From: Mortierella sp. BCC40632
Lineage: Eukaryota > Mortierellomycota > Mortierellomycetes > Mortierellales > Mortierellaceae
DNA length: 64,000 bases
Reading direction: 5' to 3'
Assembly: GCA_011634665.1 (NCBI GenBank)
Contig: WAEK01000004.1
Location: forward strand, 1,144,001 to 1,208,000
Under the pieces are notes generated by a model, which worked only from the letters and a program-made list of their open reading frames with translations, ran no database searches and was not told where the DNA came from. The translations under genes were made by a program, and so were the position numbers. This document shows positions 46,121 through 59,374 of the stretch, piece after piece. The first letter of the stretch is position 1, and every line of letters begins with the position of its first letter.

Positions 46121-46624
46121 CATAGAAAATAATAATAACAATAATAATAACAATAATTTTTTAAAAGAAAAAAAAAGATGCCGATCGAGTCTTCAATAGA
46201 GGCCTTTTTCCTTTCTCTCTCCTTTTCTGTCTCTCTCCTCTGTTTCTTTCCTGGATTTACTGAAACAATGGCGTTTGATCTATTCGGTAATGTCGATCCT
46301 AAGAGTGCGCCCTTTCTTTAGGAAGAGAGCAATGGCTACAAACGATCGACCTCCTTGTTTCCTGTGACAAACGTCAACTCCTATTTCCATCCTATACGAC
46401 GCTCAGTAGGCGTCTCTCCCCTGTAAGAAAAAGGGAGTGTTGGCAAAAAAAAAAAAAAAAAAAAACAGAGAGAGAGTGAACTGCAAACTGCCTCCTGGAC
46501 TTTTTTTTTTTTCTGCAGAAAACCACGACCAGTACAACTAGTCAGGGAAAGTTAAAGCTCGTCTCATTTTCTTTTTTAAATCGTCCACTTCATTTTTTTT
46601 TTCCACACTGCTCAGGCCAACTCA

Positions 46625-47301
46625 ATGTTCTGTACAAGTTTTCACACCATCCTCCCTCTGCTCCTTCTGCTCTTTTCGGCAGTAAGTCTCGGACTCTTTG
46701 ACCCAGCTGGACAATATACTTGCTTTGCAGCCACTCTGTCTCCCATGAGTGAACTGTTGAAGCCAAGAATCGAGACCAGGTCGAGCCACGAGGTAAAGGT
46801 CATCATGGTGGGTCTGTTAGCCCTGCGTATTACTATCACCCATTCTGGACCACTCAACATTTGGTTCCACGATTTTAGGTTCCACACCAGGTCTCCCAAG
46901 TATTCAGCGGAAAAGATCGACCAGTTTCCAATAATTTGATCAAGACGACTGATCCTGGCGTGTTACTTGAAAGGCGAAAGGAGGGCCCGCTTGGACTGGA
47001 TCTTGAAATGAAGACAGATGTGAATGGTCGCCCTGGAGGAGGATCAGGTGGAACAGAGGCCATGTCTGTGGTAAAAGCATCACCCATGACCAACGACGCC
47101 ACCAACGTCTTCATGGAGGGATTGACCGACTCTGACAATGGGAGAAATTCGCATATTTATAGTGGGGCAGCCAAGGCAAGGGCAGAAGGTTGGAAGTCCA
47201 GTTCTGCAGCAGCTTCTTTAGTGTCCAGTAGACCTACTCTTTTAGTCTCCATGGTTAGTTGTCTCGTTGCGGTAGTGAGTGTTGCTCGGTCACCACTGTA
47301 G
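46625..47301 (+). CDS. Secreted protein with possible GPI-anchor tail, unknown
   Basis: Two exons (46625-46807, 46879-47301) give 201 residues. The N-terminus has a strong signal peptide (FHTILPLLLLLFSAVSLG). The middle is polar with a Gly-rich GRPGGGSGG stretch. The C-terminus is a small-residue Ser/Ala region followed by a hydrophobic tail (LLVSMVSCLVAVVSVA), the layout of a GPI attachment signal. Together these suggest a plasma-membrane or wall protein. The GTAAGT at 46682 is a tempting alternative donor but gives a stop in the next exon, so I kept exon 1 unspliced there. I recognise no family. It lies between SAC1 and the LysRS gene on the same strand. Confidence 0.55.
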
Positions 47302-47460
47302 ATAATCAGTAATCCAGTTATCCGCAAAAAGAAAAAAAAAAAAAAAAAAAACGCCAGTCCTCCGATCAGCTTGAGAGAAAGCGGAAAGCTTGTGTTTGCA
47401 CCCTGTCCTCTCCTCCTCCCTTGTCCTTCATTCTGACCCTTTTAAGACACCTCGTTGACA

Positions 47461-49870
47461 ATGACCGCTACTATGATGCGCATCTCTAGGATACGGCACC
47501 TTCCACAGGTGTGCCATTCTCATTCCATGGGTTCATTCGGCCATCAGATCCATCGTCCATCCATGACCTTGGTCCGATCGATCGCGATCTCTCTTTCGAA
47601 CCAGACTCGTTCCTTGAGCTCTCAGCCTACAGTCGGAAAGACAGAGCCCCTCGATAATGGGCCAACCCCGTCGCGTCTGAAGGAGCTTCACCGCCATGGT
47701 GTCACCCCATACCCTAGATACCAGCTCCCTAAAACGCCCTCTGTGCTCGTCAAGGACATTATTTCACAGTATGAGGACCGGCTCGAGAACGGAACCAAGG
47801 ATGAGTCTACCAAGGTGACAGTCAATGGTAAGAAGAAATAGAAGAGACTTACTAAACCGTCCAAAGAACGTTTTAGGAAGGTGGATATCATACCTTTTTT
47901 TTTTTTTTTTTTTTTTTTTTTCTTGGAAAGGCCATACTAACAGCTTCTTGGGTGGGGTCTAGGTCGAGTGAATTCAAAGAGAGACTCGAGCTCCAAGCTG
48001 GTTTGGCTTGATCTAATCCAAAACGGCCACCCAATTCAAGCGGTCTTTAACCGAAAGATGTATGCAGGAACTGGCGAAGAGTTCGATTTGCTTGCCAGAA
48101 ACTTTCACCGAGGCGATATCGTTGGTATGAATGGCTACTTTGGTTTCGCACCAGCAATATGACCCTGAATGCACCTTTGCTCTCTATTCTAATGGCGAAT
48201 ATCCCCTCTATTTTACTTGCTTGGGAACCAATAATTTTTCAGAGTTGACGGGTTATGTTGGCAAGACTAAGACAGGACAACTGAGTGTGTTTATCACAGA
48301 AGACTTTAAACTTCTCTCGCCCTGTCTTCATGCGATTCCCTCACGATCTGGTTTGAAGGACCCGGAAAAGAGATTCAGGAACCGACACCTGGACTTTATT
48401 GTCAACCGTGACGCACTGAACATTCTGAGAAAGAGAACAGAGGTATGTTATTAACGCACATCCTAGAAATTATATCCAGTAGATATGAGCGTAGCTAATA
48501 CTATCGCCTTTTCACCTCCTTTTATAACCCTTGCAGATCATCAAGTTTATTAGAAACTACCTTGATAGCCGTGGCTTTTTAGAAGTGGATACCCCAGTCT
48601 TGTCTACCCAGGCAGGCGGAGCAAATGCCAAGCCCTTTGTTACCCATGCAAATGCTCTAGGAATGGACATGCATATGCGCGTCGCCCCAGAGCTCTATTT
48701 GAAGCAGCTTGTGATCGGAGGAGTCGACCGAGTATATGAGATGGGAAAACAATTCCGTAATGAAGGCATTGATGCTGACCACAATCCCGAGTTTACCACA
48801 TGCGAGTTTTACCAGGCATACAACAATCTGGAAGGCCTATTTGAGATGACCGAGGATATGCTCCAGGGTAAGGACAACGAATTGTCAGTCGGCAGAGTTT
48901 ATGAGTGAACCTTTGGGGGATCAAACAGTAGATATTAATAGTCTCCTCTTTCTGACTTTTACTGTGATCTAGAGATGGCCAAGTCCGTGAAGGGATCCAC
49001 CACAATATCACATGCACTCTCGGAAGAAGAAACAATTGAGCTCTCTTTCCAGAAGCCCTTCCGAAAGATTAACGTTGTTGAAGCCTTGGAAGAAAAACTT
49101 GGAACTACACTCCCAGACCTTGATGGTAAGCCTGGCTCGATATTTTCAAGTCGTCCTGTGCTCCTTTAAGCTCGGCTAAAGTAGTTTCCACTCACTCAGT
49201 TTTTTTCGTATCATAGACGAGCCGGTTCCAGAGCTTCTAAAACTCTGCAAAGAGAATAGGGTTTATGTTTCCGCTCCCCATACTGTACCACGGATCATGG
49301 ACAAGCTTATCTCTCATTTTATTGAGCCAGAATGCATGCAGCCAACTTTCCTCTGGGGCCATCCACTCATCATGAGCCCTCTTGCCAAAGATATTCAACT
49401 TGATTCTGTAAGTCGTGGGATCGGTGGATGGTTTGTACTTGACTGACTTTCGTCTCTTCCTATTATTTCTGACACAGTCCTGGATTACCAAATTGATGAT
49501 ATGATAGGGACGGACTGTTGCAGGAAGATTTGAGCTTTTTGTTGCAGGAAAAGAGATTGTTAATGCCTATGAAGAGTTGAACGATCCTGTCCAGCAGCGG
49601 AGCCGATTTGGCAAGCAACAACAGGACAAGGAGAATGGAGACGAGGAGGCACAGCCAATGGATGACGCGTTTTGCGGAGCACTTGAGTATGGTTTGCCTC
49701 CGACTGCGGGTTGGGGAATGGGAGTGGATCGCGTTTGTCAGATCTTGACTGGGTCTAGTCATATCCGTGATGTGCTTGCGTTCCCTACGATGCGTACTCT
49801 GAAAACGGCTTCTTCAGCAGGAGCCGGTCAAGAATCATCAGTGAAGAAGGACACGAAAACTGAGGCATAG
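47461..49870 (+). CDS. Lysyl-tRNA synthetase, class II, probably mitochondrial
   Basis: Charges tRNA-Lys. Seven exons (47461-47827, 47963-48124, 48243-48442, 48537-48867, 48973-49125, 49217-49407, 49508-49870) give 588 residues. The N-terminus (about 55 residues) is rich in Arg, Ser, His and Met without acidic residues, which suggests mitochondrial import. Then come the OB-fold anticodon domain ([42 protein letters not shown]), class II motif 1 ([20 protein letters not shown]), motif 2 ([20 protein letters not shown] then [11 protein letters not shown]), and motif 3 near the end ([19 protein letters not shown] then [10 protein letters not shown]). A short acidic insert ([14 protein letters not shown]) lies before motif 3. 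Start is the ATG at 47461; downstream Met codons leave a cytosolic form possible. Confidence 0.94.
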
Positions 49871-52533
49871 AGTAGTATGCCTTTATTCTTTTTTCCCATC
49901 CAATTGCAGTTTCGTCTTCTAATCTGTAACTCATTTCAGTGGGTGTGCTAAGGAGTGTGTTTGATACAATGGGTGATGCCAAGAGTAGTCGAAGTGAGCA
50001 ATGCTCTATAAATGAGCGGCAGCGTGGCGGTATTGGATTTGACAAGGCAATTGGCATCGCTGTGTATCACTAGATGCATAATACTCTCTCTTTCAACAAA
50101 ACTATACTGGCGTCGGAACCAACGATTCCACCGACAGTGGACTTCATTGTACCATTTATGTCTCCGTCGTCGCGCTTCTTGCCTCCTAAATCGGCTCCAT
50201 GGCACTCCACAGCCCTAACTTGACGTCAGAGAAACTAACCTCAAGTCCATGCTTATCCCTAGGGTGTTGAATAAGATGCGGCTAATGAAATCTCATTTTT
50301 GCAGTCAGCAAATGCCACTCTCGTGATGTAGTGCAGAACCACGCAGAATCTTTGAAATGGCTAATGTCACTGACTAATCCAACGACATAATCAAACTATT
50401 GCGGAGGCAACCTCAGGCACTGCTGAAATTGATTTGAGTCACTCTGAAAAAACACTTTTTTTTTTTTTTCGTGCTCTGGCTACTTACCATCTGCGTTTAG
50501 GGAGGTGTAAAATACTGTCACTGTAGAACTAGTTTAGTATCCGCCAATGAGTGTGACGACGCGACACATATTCACTTTATTAGGTGTCAGTACTGTAAGA
50601 CTTGTTTTGGTATCGATACTCCAGGGTGCGAGAACTGTTGTTTATGAAGTACAGGCGATACAAGAGCACCCTCCCGCATCGTTTGAATTCAACCTCGGTT
50701 GGTATGGATAATAATCTGACTGGGGTCTGAAATATGATAAGGATCAAAAGTATCCTATTTCATTGCTTGGGTTTTAGTTGTGCTGAAGACGATCAGATAT
50801 TGTACCTGAGAATTAATCTTGGACAAGATATGCATGGTTGGCGCGTGTCCTTCCCCCACTATGCAAGATAACTACGAACAAATGCTTAAAAAAGAAAAAA
50901 AGCGGAGTAAAAAAAAAAAAAAAAAAATCCAAACGAGGAGCCAGGAGATCAGGGCAAGAGAGGGGTGACCACATGAACTATCAACCAAGCTACCAGGACA
51001 GAAGCGATCAGCCATGGGTTTTCAACCTCGCTGTAAAGCAAAATCCAGTCGTACAACTAGCGCTCAGGGACCAGCGATGGATGGAGTCGTAAAAAAGCAC
51101 CACTGTTCCGGCACAGTTTTTGATCAGCGATATTGAAACAAGTCTTCAGGTGCTTTACGGCACTGGCACCCAATTCAGCGAGTATGTGTTGCACTGCTAT
51201 GCCCATTGACAGGCACTAGACCAGTTCTACAGTGGCAGTAATTTTCATTTTAATAAGCACAGATGGGACATAGCCAGAGCACGAAAAGAAGAGATTTCCA
51301 GAAAGACGCGTGGACTTCTGAGAATGGTTGGAAGTTTCCTTGGATAGAGAAAGAGCAAGAAAGACAAGTTGGAAGAGGGTTTGCCAAGGACGATGCCAAT
51401 GGTTAGCGCTAAGCTATCACCACTAGCTGAGACGTTACAGACTTGCTCTGTCAAGAAGATACACTTACTCTTCTTTCTTTAATGGTAATCCAGCTCAAAT
51501 GCATCACAACGTGATGACAGGGCAGGTCATCCACGCCGGTGTAGCCAGTACGATATTATTTACGGTGACGTAGTGAATTTTTTTTGCGCGGATTTCTCAC
51601 ATAGAAATCTTAACAATGAGCTCTGGGCCCAAGAGAGGGTGAGGGCGAAAAAACAGTTCTCTGAAAAAAAAAAATCGCACATCATCTTGGACGAGAGAAA
51701 AAAAAAAATAATAATCTGCTCCCGCTCTCTGCAAAGGCTTCCCTTGATTTAACACCCCAATCTGCCTGCGCCTCTCTGATTCTACAAGGTAAGGGTACTG
51801 GCATCATCCCCCTGGCAAAATCGATGCATGATGGTGTATTTCCCTAGTATCATCATCGCTGCAGTTGAGAGTGCACTGTCATTTTTTCTTCAGTGCTGCT
51901 CCGCTGTCTCCCTTCTGTGTCCCCCCCTCCCAGCCTGTGGCCTTCTTTTTTTTTCCCCTCTCCCTCTGACTCCACCTCTCACACACACACACCTCCACTC
52001 TTTTCCGTCTCCTTCCCGTGTGTCTCCTTGGTCCATCTATTTTTTTCGCTGCGCAAAACAGGCCAAATTTCTGGCGCTTATTTCCTGGTGCCAACACTGG
52101 AAATAAGACCTCTTCACATCTAGCCCTTCCCGCCTTTTAATACTAACGGACACACACTCTCTCTCTGTTCCTCAAACCCCTGCCTCTCTTTCAGGCGGTC
52201 TAGCAAAAAATAAGAAACTCACCTGCAGGATCCTGACGTTTCTTTCTCTCTCTTTTCCTATCCCAACACCTCAATAACCTGTCGCCTTCGATACCCGCAG
52301 GCTCCTACCCGGCCCATCTTTTGTCTCTCTCTCCTCAGTAACCTTCATCCGGCCTCCTTGCCTAGGCGTTCACTTTTCCTCCTCAGTCCTGCTCATTCCA
52401 TACACAAAGACTCAAGTCGGTCATCATTAATCGCCATCAGTGACTATCACTGCAGACACATCAGGAAACCCCTACTTTCTTGGTCGGTGTTGCCTGATTG
52501 TTTGGAGACACATAAACACGCAGTTCCCTCATC
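49871..52533. other. Spacer with an inverted repeat and a pyrimidine-rich promoter region
   Basis: The left half holds decayed sequence, including an inverted pair of related segments (about 50513-50640 and 51115-51242). A/T tracts lie at 50461-50470, 50911-50927 and 51665-51710. From about 51880 to 52400 the plus strand is strongly C/T-rich with CACA runs, typical of the 5' flank and leader of the next gene. No intact gene is supported; short open frames are low-complexity. Confidence 0.45.
50513..51242. repeat. Inverted pair of diverged repeat segments
   Basis: The left arm begins TACTGTCACTGTAGAACTAG. The reverse complement of the right arm begins TACTGCCACTGTAGAACTGG. The two then stay alignable for about 110-125 bp, with shared blocks such as CAACACATA or CGACACATA and AAGACTTGTTT. 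The arms are separated by about 475 bp and differ at roughly one base in four. Both share an in-frame TAG at the same place, so they are probably decayed copies of one dispersed repeat rather than a functional hairpin. Confidence 0.55.
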
Positions 52534-55500
52534 ATGGCCGAGGTGAACAAAGCTGTAGGTGCTATTTGAACCCTTTATATATTTTATATATAATTATAGA
52601 AAATGTGGCAAGGAACGCGTCTTGTACCAAATCCCTTTTTCGCTAACGCTTGACGATTGTCTTCCTTTTTCTCGAACGCAGTTGCCCGAAATCCTTAAGA
52701 TGCGGCTGCAGACCGAGAAGGCACACCAGGAAAAGATAGAGTAAGTCTATGACCAACCATACAAGGATAATTCTGCTTCTGAAAGAAGGATATATGTGTG
52801 TGTGTGGATCTGGACACTGTTGACTCTACCTTTTTTATCCGATTCTTATCTCTTCTTTATCTCTTTATTTACTCTAGTGAAATTCTGCTCCATCGTGATT
52901 TTCTTCTCAAGCAGTTCTTTTACATGAAGCAGCTCGCCGGGACTGAGGCAAGTTTAGAACCAGAACAAGATTTTTCCAAGATTGATCTCGAAAAGCTGAA
53001 AGCTTTCCAGGAAGAACACCAGTTATCGGAGTAGGTTTTCCTTCTGTTGCCAAGATATGGTAAAAAGGGAAAAGAAAGAAAGAAATAGATGATAGAAACT
53101 CATACTCATCTTGTTTTCTCATTTGCATCCCCCTAGATCTAATCCTACATCGGGAACTTTGGAAACAGACAGTGAAGACGTTATTATGGAAGAAACGGAG
53201 CCATTTATTATAAAACAGGAGAGTACCACCCCAACAGTCATGACACCATCAGAGAGTGCCGTGGTTGTCCCGGACATGGGATCAGACGCTTCCATGGAGG
53301 CCGCCGAGGCAGAGACCCAGGAGCCAAGGGATGTTGGCGAGAAGGAATTCAAGATCAAGAAAGAGCCCACACCCTCAATACCCAACTTTGGCCCTGGACA
53401 ACCAGCCACGTACGAAGAAAGTCCCCCATCTCCAAAGTCCAATGCTGCTACGCCTGAACGATCTCACCCCGATCTAAACGACCGTCAGATGACTCCCGAG
53501 CCTAGAACACCCGGAAGTACCCCTGGAAGTACCCCTGGAAGTACTCCTGGACCACACACCAATTCCGCAGAGACATCTCCTTCAAGAAAAATGAAGCGCG
53601 TACTTCCACCGCCCGAGAGGATGGTGACTCGAGGAGTCAGCGGAGCCATTCGGCACAGGAGTGTGGATGAGATCCTCGGAACGGCATCGGATAGATCGCC
53701 AACGACACCAAGCTCTCGCTTGCCTCAACATGATCGATCTTCCTCGGTCTCAACCTCTCCAACTACAACGCCAGCCCCTAGCCTCATTCTTGCGACCCCT
53801 TCTATCAGTGAACCATCTATAGTCCACACGACTAGCGCACCCGTAATTGTCCCACCTTTGATTACTAGTCAGCCTGCTCCCAGCCAACTTCAAGTCGTGA
53901 AACTCCAAACTACGAGGAAACAACCTTTACTCACGACTACGCCCACAATGATGAGACGTTCTGAATCTAGATACGGATCCTCACGCTATGATACCATGGA
54001 CGGCGCGCCATCGGGCCGCTCTGCAAGGCATGTAGATCTGTATGCATGGCAGCTCAAGGTTCAGACTCAACCGATCTACAAGGCACTCCAAACTGCCAGC
54101 AAAGCCTTGACAACCAAGGACTGGAAGGTGGCGCGAGAGGAGCTGAAGTTGATGAGGGCCATGCAAAGGATAGAGGCCTTGAAAGCAGGCAACCGATGGA
54201 GTTTTAAGCAGATTAAGAGGCACCGTGGGCCTGCCAGAACCAAGACTCATTGGGATCATCTTTTGGAAGAGATGCGATGGCTTCAGGTTGATTTCAAAGA
54301 GGAAAGGCGATGGAAAGTTGCGACGGCTTATCAAGTCTCCCGATGGGTTATGGCTTGGCATCAAGCAGAAGACAAAACTGCGCTCTGTGTTCCTGTAAGA
54401 CATTATTATTTTTTTTTATTTATTTTTGTCAAAAAGTTGAAAAACAAGATATTTTTCTTTCTTTTCTCTTTCTTCCCCCACCCCCTCTTTCTCTTTACTT
54501 AACAAGAAACCATATCTCTAAACGTTTTATTAGCGTCGCAAGCTTATCAAGAGTCAGACTGACGAACAACCACAGGAGAGTCAACCATCAGCTCCTTTGG
54601 ACGACGGAGCAGAAGTAAAGATTGAAGATTTCTTGGATGAGAGTCTGGTGGACTCTTCGGACAGCGCAATGCAGGTGGACTCTGACTCGTCTAAAACCGA
54701 TTCGAAGGAAGGCAGCACCAAGCGGGATACTGATCGGAGCTCCCTGGCAAGGGCAGACAAGGATCAAACCGGACAGGCCATCAAGATTGAGGTGGAAGAT
54801 GCGAGAATGTCCACTCCATCCGAATCAGCACCCGATTCAGCCAGCGCGTCTGATGCGACCAAGGCTTCTACACCAGGAGCTGAGAGACCCCTCACAGATC
54901 CTTCTGTCGCAGAGGTTGATAGCAAGGCTCTTATTCCTCGTCTAAAGGAAAGCGCTAAGGATGAGGTACTGATGCCTCCTCCTCCACCTGCAGTGCTTCA
55001 AAAGTGCAGACCAACCATCCTGGAGCTGGACAACAACGCCACTATCTTTTCCCTCAATGCGCTTGAATCACTCATGGACGGGATCCATATCAGCTCTTTG
55101 GATATCAACGCGCTCTTCCCTGATCTTCCCCTCTATGGCCCCCCTACTCCAGACGACAACGACGCCTATGTGGATGAAGCAGAGCATGGACGAGTGACGA
55201 TGATTAGCAGACTGATGGCGTCGAAACCACCCGTGCTTGAATTTGGTCCATTGGCCTCGCAGATCGTCTATGTAAAGCGAAAGAGAGCGCCTATCCCTGA
55301 ATGGGAAGATGACTTTGAGGACGAAGATACACGAGCACCAAAGGTAGATGGCAAGATCCTTAATGCTATCCCTGGAACAGATCCACCAAGGACGGTTCCT
55401 GTTCTCTTCCAGACAAAGAAAAACAAGGATGCTCCTAGTACACCGATTCGTCGTCCTGCAGCACCTGGACCATTGGTTCAGAAGAATGCAGTTGCTTGGA

Positions 55501-58440
55501 CATTGGAAGAGGACGATCTCTTGATGTCGCTCATCAAGCCTTTCCAGTACAATTGGGACTTGATTGCCGATATTTTCAATTCGATGCGAGGACCTTTGAT
55601 GTCAACAGAGCGTCGGACCTCATGGGATTGTTATGAGAAATGGGCCAAGAAGGAAGGGCCTCAGTCTGGAGGAAGTGGATCCAACTCGGAAGCAAGTCAG
55701 CAGGGCTCTAGTAATTCAGGCTTGATTCCAATCGGAAGCCTTCCTAATAATGCAGGATCCACGCCAACGTCGCCCAAGGCGAGAAAGGATAAGGATGGAA
55801 AGAAGATTATGACGAGTAGTATCAAGGCAGATCCAGCACGAAAGAAACAGCGATCGCTGAGTCTTCTTGAGGCCATGAAACGAGCTGGAAAGAAGCGTGA
55901 GGCAGCCCAGAGTCGAGTGAATGCTGGTAAAGACAGTGGGGCACTTTTATTTATTTTTTCTTTTTATTATTATTTTTTATTTTCGTCTTGGGTAGTTATA
56001 ACCCTGTTTCTTTTTCTTTTTTTTTTCATTCATCTAATCCTGATCTCTCTCTCTCTCTTTTATTTGAATCTGAAGCGCCTGCGGCCTCGGCTGCAAAGAA
56101 ATCGGTAGTCGGTCAGGATGGACAAAGCCCCAAGGTAGCAGGAGGAACAGTTCCTCTGACTCCAGCAGACTTGAGCAAGTTCAAGTCGGATCGGGACCGC
56201 CACCTGAGCCAGGTCATCAATGAGCAGCGCCAGATGCAGGCTGCGTCACTTGCTCTTGGAAGGGTATGGAAGAAGCGAAATTGCAATCGTTTGGAGAAAG
56301 GAAACAAACATACACCTTGCTTTATCTTGGCTTTCAGTCATTCTAACATCATAACATATGCACATTTACTTGTACTCTTGTCATATAGCCTGTTGTCCGT
56401 CCTCCACTGCCAAATGCAGCTGGTACACCTTTAGATGCTCAACAAATTCCAAGACCTGCCGTCGCTCAGACAACAGCTCAAGCGCGACCACCTGCAGCCA
56501 GCATGTCTCCCATGTCCCCACAAGCAAAGCCTGGTGTTCGACCTCTTAATCCTCAACAGATCCAGGCACAGCAACTACAAGCACAAGCATTGGCCCAGGC
56601 CCAAGCTGCCCAAGCTGCCCAAGCTGCACAGGCCGCACAGGCCGCACAGGCTGCACAGGCAGTGCAGGCACAAGCTCAAGCCGCACAAGCTGCACAGGCC
56701 GCCCAAGCCGCACAGGCTGCACAGGCTGCACAAGCTGCACAAGCTGCGCAGGCTCAGGTACAAGCTCAGGTTCAGGCACAAGTTCAGGCCCAGGTACAGG
56801 CTGCTCAGGCACAAGCTGCTCAGGCACAGACACAAGCTCAGCAGGCCCATCAAGTCCAGGCACAAGTGCAACAGGTACAGCAGGTTCAGCTCCAACTCCA
56901 ACAGCAGCAGCAGCTCCAGCTTCAGCAGCAGCAACAACTCCAGCTTCAGCTTCAACAACAGCTCCAGGCACAAGCTGCAGCTCAGGCTGCCGCTCAAGCT
57001 CAGGCACATGTTCAGGCACAGGTGCAAGCGCAGACACAGGCCCAATCTTTGCCACAGCAGCAAATCCAGGTCACTCAAGCCCAACTGGCCCAGCTGCAGC
57101 TCCCTGCACAGGCTTTGAGCTTTCTTCGCGCGAATCCGAACTTGCCGTTGACGAATCCGAACTTGCAGCTGGCGAGTCCCCAGATCCAGGCATATCTTCG
57201 ACAGCAGCAGCTTCAAGTTCTTCAGCAACAACAGCAGGCGCAAGCTCAGGCTCAGGCTCAGCAACTTCAGCAGCAGCAGCTCCAGCAGCAGCAACAACAA
57301 CTCCAGCAGCAACAGCTTCAGCAGCAACAGCTTCAGCAGCAACAACTTCAGCAACAGCAGCTTCAGCAGCAACAGCTTCAACAACAACAGCAACAGACAT
57401 CATCCTCACCCTTGACAAGGCCAATGACGTCGCCAATGCCTGGGTTTGCTAGCCCATCTCTACAAGCCCATCAATTGCAACAGCAGCTTTTGACGCAACA
57501 GTTGTTGGCGCAGAAGCAGCAACAGCAACAGCAACAACAAATGCAGCATCTCCAACAGCAGCAACAGCAGCTTCAACTACAAGCACAACGAGCAGCTCAG
57601 GCGCAGGCTTTGCAGCAGCAACAGCAACAGCAGCAACAGGTTGCTCAGCTGCAGCAAAACAAAACGCCAACGGGATCTCCTCGACAGGCACCCACCGCTC
57701 AGATGGGTGGGCTTACTCCCACTTTGCCAAGCGGACCTAGTACCCCTGGAGAATCCATTAACCATGTTGGTCCCAATGTTAACCGCGCTAATGGGTCTGG
57801 AAATGGATCTGCTAGTTCATCTGGAGCAGGCACCCCTTCGACTCCTATCCTAGCTGTTAGTACTCTCAACAGCAATGGTATGATCAGCAACGTCAGCACC
57901 ACGGCTAAACCTCAGCAGCAAACCCAACAGCAGCCCATCCTCGGAACTACGAACGCGGCCAAGGGGAGTAAGACGCCTGTGATGGCACCAGGGGTAGTGA
58001 ATAGTCCGACATTGTTCCATTCCGCAACAGCTACACCTACCGCAGGTTCGACCCCTGGTACGGTCCAAACGCCCATCATGGCGAATGCTCAACCACAGCA
58101 ACAACAAGCCCAGATCCAGGCCCAGATCCAGGCTCATGCTCAGGCCCAACAGCAGTTACAGAAGCAGCAGCAGCAACAACAGCAACAACAGCAGGCTGTC
58201 ACAGGAACGCCTCCCATGGCTACGATCCCTCCTATGTCAGTTCCAACGCCGCAGATGATTGCCCAGTTGGCTCAGTGCTATCCCGGCTTGCCTCGACCCC
58301 AAGCAGAAGCACAGGCGCGACAGCAATTGCTTCGTATCTTTGAAAGCAAGCACCAGGCTGCTCAGGCGCTTTCGGCAGTGCAACGGCAACAGCAGCAACC
58401 TCAGATGTTGCAGCAGCAAGCGTTCTTAATGTTGCAACAA

Positions 58441-58472
<32 letters not shown>

Positions 58473-58998
58473 ACAACAACAACAGGCTCAATCCCAACCT
58501 CAGACGAGTCAACAGTTGAATGGACAGGCAGGCCAGGTTCCTCCACAGCCACAGCAAGCGTCACCGCAGTTGGCTCAACAGCAACAAGTGAGTCAGGTGC
58601 AGATGGTGAATGGTCAGGCCCAGATTGTGAATGGGCAGGCACTGGCTACGGCGCAATTGAATCAACAAAAGTTGCAACAACAAGCGGCGATGGCAATGCA
58701 ACAACAACAACAATTGCTTCAGCAACAACAAAAGCTGCAACAAGCCAAGCATATTCAATTTATGGCTCAACAGCAGAGGCAACTTCAATTGCAACAACAA
58801 CAGCAACAACAACAACAGGCAGCGGCGGCCTTGGCGCTGCAACAGCAGCAGCAGCAACAAATTGCATTACAGCAGCAGCAACAACAACAACAAATGGCAC
58901 TTCAACAACAGCAGCAACAAATTGCCCTCCAACAGCAACAGCAGCAACAGCAACAACAGCAACAACAGCAACAGCAGTCGCCTCAAGCACCCAAGTAG
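52534..58998 (+). CDS. EAF1/VID21-like NuA4 subunit with very long Gln-rich C-terminus
   Basis: EAF1/VID21 is the scaffold of the NuA4 histone acetyltransferase complex. Seven exons (52534-52554, 52682-52740, 52878-53030, 53137-54394, 54534-55926, 56076-56263, 56389-58998) give 1,893 residues. An N-terminal helical segment (LPEILKMRLQTEKAHQEKI and HRDFLLKQFFYMKQLAG) is followed by Ser/Pro-rich acidic sequence with PGST repeats. An HSA domain lies at about residues 375-485 (RHVDLYAWQLKVQTQPIYKA, WDHLLEEMRWLQVDFKEERRWK) and a Myb/SANT domain at about 815-875 (WTLEEDDLLMSLIKPFQYNW). From about residue 1080 to the end the protein is dominated by Gln with Ala, Leu and Val. HSA plus SANT in this order is the EAF1/VID21 signature, shared with p400-type proteins, but no helicase is present. 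Confidence 0.9.
56560..58985 (+). repeat. CAG/CAA-rich coding repeat (poly-Gln and Gln-Ala)
   Basis: Most codons in this stretch are CAG or CAA, with GCx codons mixed in early, giving QAQAAQ-type then long poly-Q runs. Runs mix CAG and CAA rather than being pure, which limits slippage. Apparent long frames on the opposite strand (poly-Leu, poly-Val/Ala) are shadows of this repeat. Confidence 0.95.
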
Positions 58999-59374
58999 TT
59001 TTCTCCCTCCCTTTATTTTGTTTTTTATTTTGATCCGCAAGGTCTAATGCGTAGTAGGCTTGATTGAGTGGTGGTCAAATGACTTGGGTGTTTCTTTACT
59101 CTTTTTTTTTTTTTTTTTTTCTCTCTCTTCTTCTTCCTTTTATCTTTTATTCTACCCAGTCTACATCCGCACAATCTACCTAACCTACAAGGCAGTGTTG
59201 TATATTAGTTTTTCCTCGTCCTGCAAGCTACTCGTTTAGTGAATCTGTCCATTTTTTTTTTTCCTCAAAAGAAAAAAAAAAATCACACTGGCTGTAACTT
59301 TAGCCTTCCCTTTTCTCCTCTCCCGTGTACTGCTCTATTCTTTTTCACTCTCTCTATCTCTCTTTTTTTTTCTT

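Noticed and set aside
46682..46729. Intron starting at GTAAGT in the secreted-protein gene
   Set aside because: Splicing to the nearby CAG puts a stop codon within a few codons, while reading through keeps the signal peptide and downstream splice in phase.
56435..58990. Long opposite-strand and shifted frames rich in Leu, Val, Ala, His or Arg
   Set aside because: They are shadows of the CAG/CAA repeat in the EAF1-like gene.
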